From positions 1-64,000 of the forward strand of contig CAKUAQ010000001.1 in NCBI GenBank assembly GCA_934636435.1: a stretch of 64,000 nucleotides of DNA, given 5' to 3'. Within the stretch, counting starts at the first letter, position 1. Every line of letters starts with the position of its first letter. Origin of the DNA: an uncultured Eubacteriales bacterium. GTDB taxonomy: Bacteria; Bacillota; Clostridia; Oscillospirales; Acutalibacteraceae. Positions 60,260-64,000 of the stretch are shown piece after piece. Below the pieces are notes generated by a model. That model saw nothing but the letters and a program-made list of their open reading frames with translations, was not told the DNA's origin and did not search any database. The translations under genes and the position numbers were made by a program.

Positions 60260-61813
60260 ATGAAAATCAAAAGTGAGCGCGGCAGAATTGACTGGATGAT
60301 CACATTGGTGCCGCTGGCAATTGTGGTCGCATTGTGCATTCTTTTCTTCTTTATGCCGGAGCAATCAAATGCGGTGTTAAGTCAGGTTCGGTTTTTCTTC
60401 GGTGATACCTTCGGCACCTATTATCTGGTAATCGGGCTGGGAATTTTTATTCTGTCCCTGTACATTGCTGGTTCAAAGTATGGCAATATCGTTCTCGGAA
60501 AACCCGATGAAAAGCCAAAGTATTCTTTCTTCGCATGGGGCTCTATGATGTTTACTTGCGGGCTTGCCGCGGATATCCTGTTCTATTCATTTTCGGAATG
60601 GGTGATGTATGCGACGGATCCCCACCTGGAGGAAATGGGTAGCATTCAGGACTGGGCGGGGGTTTATCCTTTGTTCCATTGGAGCTTTATACCGTGGGGA
60701 TTTTATCTGGTGTTGGCGGTCGCATTCGGTTTCATGCTGCATGTGCGCAAAAGGAACCGTCAGAAATATTCGGAAGCCTGTCGTCCGCTTTTGGGAAAGC
60801 ACACGGATGGATGGCTCGGACGGATCATCGACCTTCTGGCGGTATTTGCGCTCCTCGCAGGTACGGCAACGACCTTCAGCGTGGCGACTCCCCTGATGGC
60901 GGCTATCATCGGCGAGCTGTTTCATGTGACAATCAGCCGCACGGTGATTAATATTATCATTTTGCTGATTACCTGCGCGGTGTACACGTATTCTTTGCTG
61001 CACGGCTTCAAGGGTATCAGCAAGCTGGCAAACATCTGCATTTATATGTTCTTCGGACTGATTGCATACGTCCTGCTCTTTGGCGGAGAAATGCGGTATA
61101 TCATTGAGACCGGCCTTGCTTCGTTTGGCCGCATGGTGCAGGATTTTATCGGATTGTCCACCTTTACCGATCCGTTGAGAACTTCCAGTTTCCCGCAAAC
61201 CTGGACGATTTATTATTGGGCCTACTGGATGGTGTGGTGTGTTGCCGCCCCATTCTTTATCGGCAGCATCTCCCGGGGACGTACGGTGCGCCAGACGATC
61301 CTCGGCGGATATATGTTTGGGATCGGTTCAACGCTGGCCAGCTTTGTGGTGTTGGGCAACTACTCCATGGGTATGCAGACCGCCGGAAAAGCTGATTTTA
61401 TCGCCCAGTATCAGGAAACCGGCGATCTGTACTCCATGATCGTCGGCATCATCAAAACGATGCCCTGTGCTCCGGTGATCATGGTTGTCGTGCTGCTGAC
61501 TATGATCGCGTTTTACGCCACATCCTTCGATTCGATCGCGCTGACGGCCTCTTGTTACAGCTATCATAAGCTGAAGGATGGGGAACAGCCCAATAAGGCT
61601 ATCCAGCTGATGTGGTGCATACTGCTGATCCTGCTGCCGATCGCATTGCTGTTTGCGGAAAGCTCAATGACCAATCTGCAATCGGTCAGCATCGTGGCGG
61701 CGTTTCCAATCGGTATCGTCATCGTCATGATTGCTGTGAGCTTTTTGAAGGATGCAAACAAGTATATAAAGAATCCGACGGATGCCATTGAGGAAGAAAC
61801 AAAAACGGAATAA
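60260..61813 (+). CDS. BCCT-family choline/betaine transporter
   Basis: About 517 residues with 12 membrane segments. The conserved BCCT tryptophan region WTIYYWAYWMVWCVAAPFF followed by ISRGRTVRQTILG is present, and WGSMMFTCGLAADILFYSFSEW is the family's helix-3 region. It would import choline or a related quaternary amine for the kinase and cytidylyltransferase encoded just upstream. Start at 60260 is nine bases after GAGGAGG. Last gene of the choline module. Confidence 0.92.
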   Translation: MKIKSERGRIDWMITLVPLAIVVALCILFFFMPEQSNAVLSQVRFFFGDTFGTYYLVIGLGIFILSLYIAGSKYGNIVLGKPDEKPKYSFFAWGSMMFTCGLAADILFYSFSEWVMYATDPHLEEMGSIQDWAGVYPLFHWSFIPWGFYLVLAVAFGFMLHVRKRNRQKYSEACRPLLGKHTDGWLGRIIDLLAVFALLAGTATTFSVATPLMAAIIGELFHVTISRTVINIIILLITCAVYTYSLLHGFKGISKLANICIYMFFGLIAYVLLFGGEMRYIIETGLASFGRMVQDFIGLSTFTDPLRTSSFPQTWTIYYWAYWMVWCVAAPFFIGSISRGRTVRQTILGGYMFGIGSTLASFVVLGNYSMGMQTAGKADFIAQYQETGDLYSMIVGIIKTMPCAPVIMVVVLLTMIAFYATSFDSIALTASCYSYHKLKDGEQPNKAIQLMWCILLILLPIALLFAESSMTNLQSVSIVAAFPIGIVIVMIAVSFLKDANKYIKNPTDAIEEETKTE

Positions 61814-61983
61814 TCGCGGTAGCCGAATGTATACACGCCTGTGCGGTTCGGCGAATGGCTGTCCGTATCTGCTAAAGGGGGTAAACCGGACCTGGTGTTG
61901 CAGGAAGAAGCCGCTGCCATCGCTCCGATAATTGCAAATTCCACCAGGAGGGTGCCGATTGGATTGCATAAATGTGCCTGTGC
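61814..61983. other. intergenic region after the choline module
   Basis: No gene seen. GCCGAA (61824-61829) and TTCGGC could form a stem with a 19-base loop but no T tract follows, and CCTGGTG / CACCAGG (about 61892 and 61941) form a longer-range stem. Confidence 0.4.
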
Positions 61984-62012
61984 TTGCAATTTAAGGAAAA
62001 GCGGAGTACAAT
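61984..62012 (+). promoter_or_regulatory. promoter of the PfkB kinase gene
   Basis: TTGCAA (61984-61989), 17-base spacer, TACAAT (62007-62012), the same pair of boxes as the pduL promoter. Confidence 0.7.
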
Positions 62013-62063
62013 GAATATGCAGGAATCCGGCATATATGCTGTTGCTTAAAAGGAGTGTGTACG

Positions 62064-63158
62064 ATGATTCAATTACGGGATAAGGAAAGCTGCCGCTACG
62101 ACTGTCTGTCGCTGGGCGAGATCATGCTGCGGCTGGACCCGGCCGACGGCCGGATCCGGGGCGCCCGGCGGTTTGATGCATGGGCCGGTGGCGGGGAATA
62201 CAACGTCACCTACGGACTGACCCACTGCTTCGGTCTGCGGGGCGGTGTGGTCACGGCGCTGGCCGATAACGAGGTGGGACATCTCATCGAGGATTTCGTT
62301 CGGCAGGGGGGCGTGGATACGTCTCTCATCCAGTGGAAGCCCTTTGACGGCATCGGTCGCACGGTGCGCAATGGCCTCAATTTCACCGAGCGCGGCTTCG
62401 GGGTGCGGGGCGCTCTGGGCGTGTCCGACCGGGGCAACACCGCCATCTCGCAGCTGAAGCCCGGCGAGGTGGATTGGGATCATATCTTCGGTGAACTGGG
62501 TGTGCGCTGGCTGCATACCGGCGGCATCTATGCGGCCCTGTCCGAGAACAGCGCCGCCGTGGTGCTGGAGGCGCTGAAGGCGGCGAAAAAGTACGGCACG
62601 GTGGTGTCCTATGACCTCAACTACCGTCCCTCCCTGTGGAAATCCATCGGCGGTCAGGAAAAGTGCCGGGAGGTGAACCGGGAGATTGCCCGGTATGTGG
62701 ATGTGCTCATCGGCAACGAGGAGGATTTTACCGCTTGCCTGGGCTTTGAGATCGAGGGCAATGATGAGAATCTCACCTCCCTGTCGCTGGATGGCTATGC
62801 CGCGATGATGCGGCGGGTCATTGCGGCCTACCCCAATGTGCAGCTCACCGCCACCACCCTGCGGACGGTGCATTCAGCCTCCTTCAACGATTGGAGCGCC
62901 ATGGGCTTTGATGGCGAAAAGCTGGTGCAGGCCCGTTCCTTTGAGAATTTGCAGATCTTCGACCGGGTCGGCGGCGGCGACAGCTTTGCCTCCGGCTTGG
63001 TGTTCGGCATTCTGGATGGACGCGACCTGGAGGAGGCGCTGAATATCGGCGCCGCCCACGGGGCACTGGCCATGACCACCCCCGGCGACCTGACCATGGC
63101 CACCAAGGCGGAGGTTCTCAAGCTGGCCGGCGGCGGCAACGCCCGTGTGGTGCGCTGA
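62064..63158 (+). CDS. kdgK: PfkB-family sugar kinase, probably 2-keto-3-deoxygluconate kinase
   Basis: About 364 residues, ribokinase fold. N-terminal CLSLGEIMLRLDP, substrate region AWAGGGEYNVTYGL, and near the C-terminus the PfkB signature DRVGGGDSFASGLVFG with the catalytic Asp. The N-terminal pattern and length fit KdgK; no KDPG aldolase or uronate gene is beside it, so the exact sugar is an inference. ATG at 62064 has AAGGAG nine bases upstream. Confidence 0.8.
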   Translation: MIQLRDKESCRYDCLSLGEIMLRLDPADGRIRGARRFDAWAGGGEYNVTYGLTHCFGLRGGVVTALADNEVGHLIEDFVRQGGVDTSLIQWKPFDGIGRTVRNGLNFTERGFGVRGALGVSDRGNTAISQLKPGEVDWDHIFGELGVRWLHTGGIYAALSENSAAVVLEALKAAKKYGTVVSYDLNYRPSLWKSIGGQEKCREVNREIARYVDVLIGNEEDFTACLGFEIEGNDENLTSLSLDGYAAMMRRVIAAYPNVQLTATTLRTVHSASFNDWSAMGFDGEKLVQARSFENLQIFDRVGGGDSFASGLVFGILDGRDLEEALNIGAAHGALAMTTPGDLTMATKAEVLKLAGGGNARVVR

Positions 63159-63344
63159 CGGTGCCAAGCGATCCGCTAAAATCGATTTTGCACCGAAGAT
63201 ACCGACCGATCAGGCGGCCTTGCACCGGTTTTCCCCGGCGCAAGGTCGCTTTTTTCTCATTGTGCTTGAGGTATGCAGACGTGGATACACGTCGCCTACA
63301 TGGACAAAGCCCCCGGTTTTTTCAAAAAAGTGCGAAAAAAGCAT

Positions 63345-63373
63345 TTGAAAATCAATTTTCCCCGTGGTATAAT
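63345..63373 (+). promoter_or_regulatory. promoter of the MATE leader and gene
   Basis: TTGAAA (63345-63350), 17-base spacer, TATAAT (63368-63373). Transcription would begin near 63380, about 14 bases before the leader ATG. Confidence 0.85.
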
Positions 63374-63393
63374 ACAGGCAACGAGTAGCAGAG

Positions 63394-63431
63394 ATGCGTA
63401 AGTCCAGTTTGGGCTTACGCATTATTTTTTT
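63394..63431 (+). terminator. attenuator-type terminator in the MATE leader
   Basis: ATGCGTAAGTCC (63394-63405), loop AGTTT, GGGCTTACGCAT (63411-63422) gives a 12-bp stem (one G-T pair) followed by TATTTTTTT. It lies between the promoter and the coding sequence, so unchecked transcription would stop after about 50 bases. Confidence 0.85.
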
Positions 63432-63441
63432 GCGCTTTTAG
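63394..63441 (+). CDS. putative 15-residue leader peptide of the MATE gene
   Basis: An ATG at the foot of the terminator stem opens a frame reading MRKSSLGLRIIFLRF and stopping at a TAG (63439-63441) that runs into the GGAGGG of the MATE gene. A ribosome on this frame would cover or melt the terminator hairpin. The upstream site (GCAGAG) is weak and close, so translation is not certain. The layout is that of leader-peptide attenuators in front of antibiotic-resistance genes of Bacillota. Confidence 0.55.
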   Translation: MRKSSLGLRIIFLRF

Positions 63442-63453
63442 GAGGGTATACCA

Positions 63454-64000
63454 ATGGAAAATCATGCATCCCCGCTGTTCGCCGAACCGATTGGAAAGCT
63501 CATGGGCCGATACGCCGTGCCTTGTAACATTTCGCTGCTTGTGGGCGCTCTGTACAACATTGTGGATCAAATCTTCATCGCCAATGCCGACTATCTCGGC
63601 TCCTACGGCAATGCCGCGAACACGGTTGTTTTCCCGCTTACGGTCATTGCGTTGGGCATTGCGGTGATGCTGGGCGACGGCTGCTGCGCCTTCGTCAGCC
63701 TGTCTCTGGGGGAGAATAAGCCGGAAAATGCCACCCGCAGCGTCGGAAATGCTCTGGTGCTTTGCGTGATCAGCAGTGTTGCGCTGACGGCAGTGTATCT
63801 GATCTTTGCCGAGTCGATCCTGACAGCCTTCGGCGGACGGGTCAATGACGAGACCTTTCGGTTGTCCAGGGAGTATTTCTTCTGGATCACTGTCGGCATC
63901 CCGTTTTATATGTTCGGGCAGGCGATGAATCCCATCATCCGCGCCGACGGAAATCCGCAATTCGCCATGCTTTCCACGCTGGCCGGTGCTGTGACGAACA
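63454..64000 (+). CDS. MATE-family multidrug efflux protein, N-terminal part
   Basis: The first 182 codons are in the window and the gene runs off the right edge. ATG at 63454 follows GGAGGG by seven bases. The protein reads FAEPIGKLMGRYAVPCNISLLVGALYNIVDQIFIA, the MATE start with its conserved N-terminal helix, then VIALGIAVMLGDGCCAFVSLSLGE and FGQAMNPIIRADGNPQFAML. It would export cationic drugs or metabolites in exchange for sodium or protons. Expression probably depends on the leader attenuator upstream. Confidence 0.93.
   Translation, partial: MENHASPLFAEPIGKLMGRYAVPCNISLLVGALYNIVDQIFIANADYLGSYGNAANTVVFPLTVIALGIAVMLGDGCCAFVSLSLGENKPENATRSVGNALVLCVISSVALTAVYLIFAESILTAFGGRVNDETFRLSREYFFWITVGIPFYMFGQAMNPIIRADGNPQFAMLSTLAGAVTN

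Overview
The window looks like a chromosomal segment of a GC-rich anaerobic member of the Bacillota, most likely a gut or rumen Clostridia of the Ruminococcaceae/Oscillospiraceae type. The signs are strong AGGAGG-type ribosome binding sites, sigma-A promoters, a Rex-controlled adhE/[FeFe]-hydrogenase operon, lone PduL phosphotransacylase, carbohydrate ABC transporters without their own ATPase, and a dockerin-like EF-hand tail. The organism assignment is inference; no species-level marker is present apart from one 5S rRNA gene.

Layout. 1-601 is a dead IS3-family transposase remnant. 1119-30469 is a glycan-utilisation locus of about 29 kb. It holds an AraC regulator, a 1.2-kDa-residue-class secreted sugar-binding-type protein (about 1200 aa), two complete solute-binding-protein/permease sets, an NHL-TPR protein, a YIP1-type membrane protein and a DUF5696-type protein, two paralogous beta-helix proteins (one soluble, one membrane-anchored), a GH99/WbsX-like hydrolase, a metallophosphoesterase, a GH106-like hydrolase, and a second large secreted protein with its own consensus promoter and a half-dockerin end. 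An orphan GH42 C-terminal fragment follows. 31104-33592 holds a divergent amidohydrolase/LysR pair.

33714-42719 is a redox/hydrogen operon: a near-perfect Rex box, rex, adhE, a small-molecule-kinase-like gene, two NuoE-type [2Fe-2S] proteins, a PAS-containing sensory-type [FeFe]-hydrogenase, a SpoIIE-type phosphatase and a second (group B-like) [FeFe]-hydrogenase. 43093-44132 carries four tRNA genes and one 5S rRNA gene. A maltose-acetyltransferase-type gene broken by an in-frame TAG and a pduL gene follow.

45867-61813 is a surface polysaccharide region: rmlABDC for dTDP-L-rhamnose, four glycosyltransferases, a Wzy-like polymerase, a sulfotransferase-like protein, a Wzx flippase, then a promoter and a three-gene choline module (HTH-LicC-LicA fusion, LicC, BCCT transporter) that suggests phosphocholine decoration. 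The part 50.8-57.5 kb is visibly more A/T-rich than its neighbours and looks transferred. The window ends with a PfkB sugar kinase and a MATE efflux gene cut by the window edge. The MATE gene is preceded by a consensus promoter, a 15-codon leader ORF overlapping a strong intrinsic terminator, and a stop codon abutting the MATE ribosome binding site: a candidate translation-coupled attenuator.

Most noteworthy: the MATE leader attenuator, the hydrogen-sensing Rex operon with an unexplained kinase, the HTH-LicC-LicA choline module beside a sulfotransferase, and the NHL/YIP1/DUF5696 trio wedged between two ABC importers.
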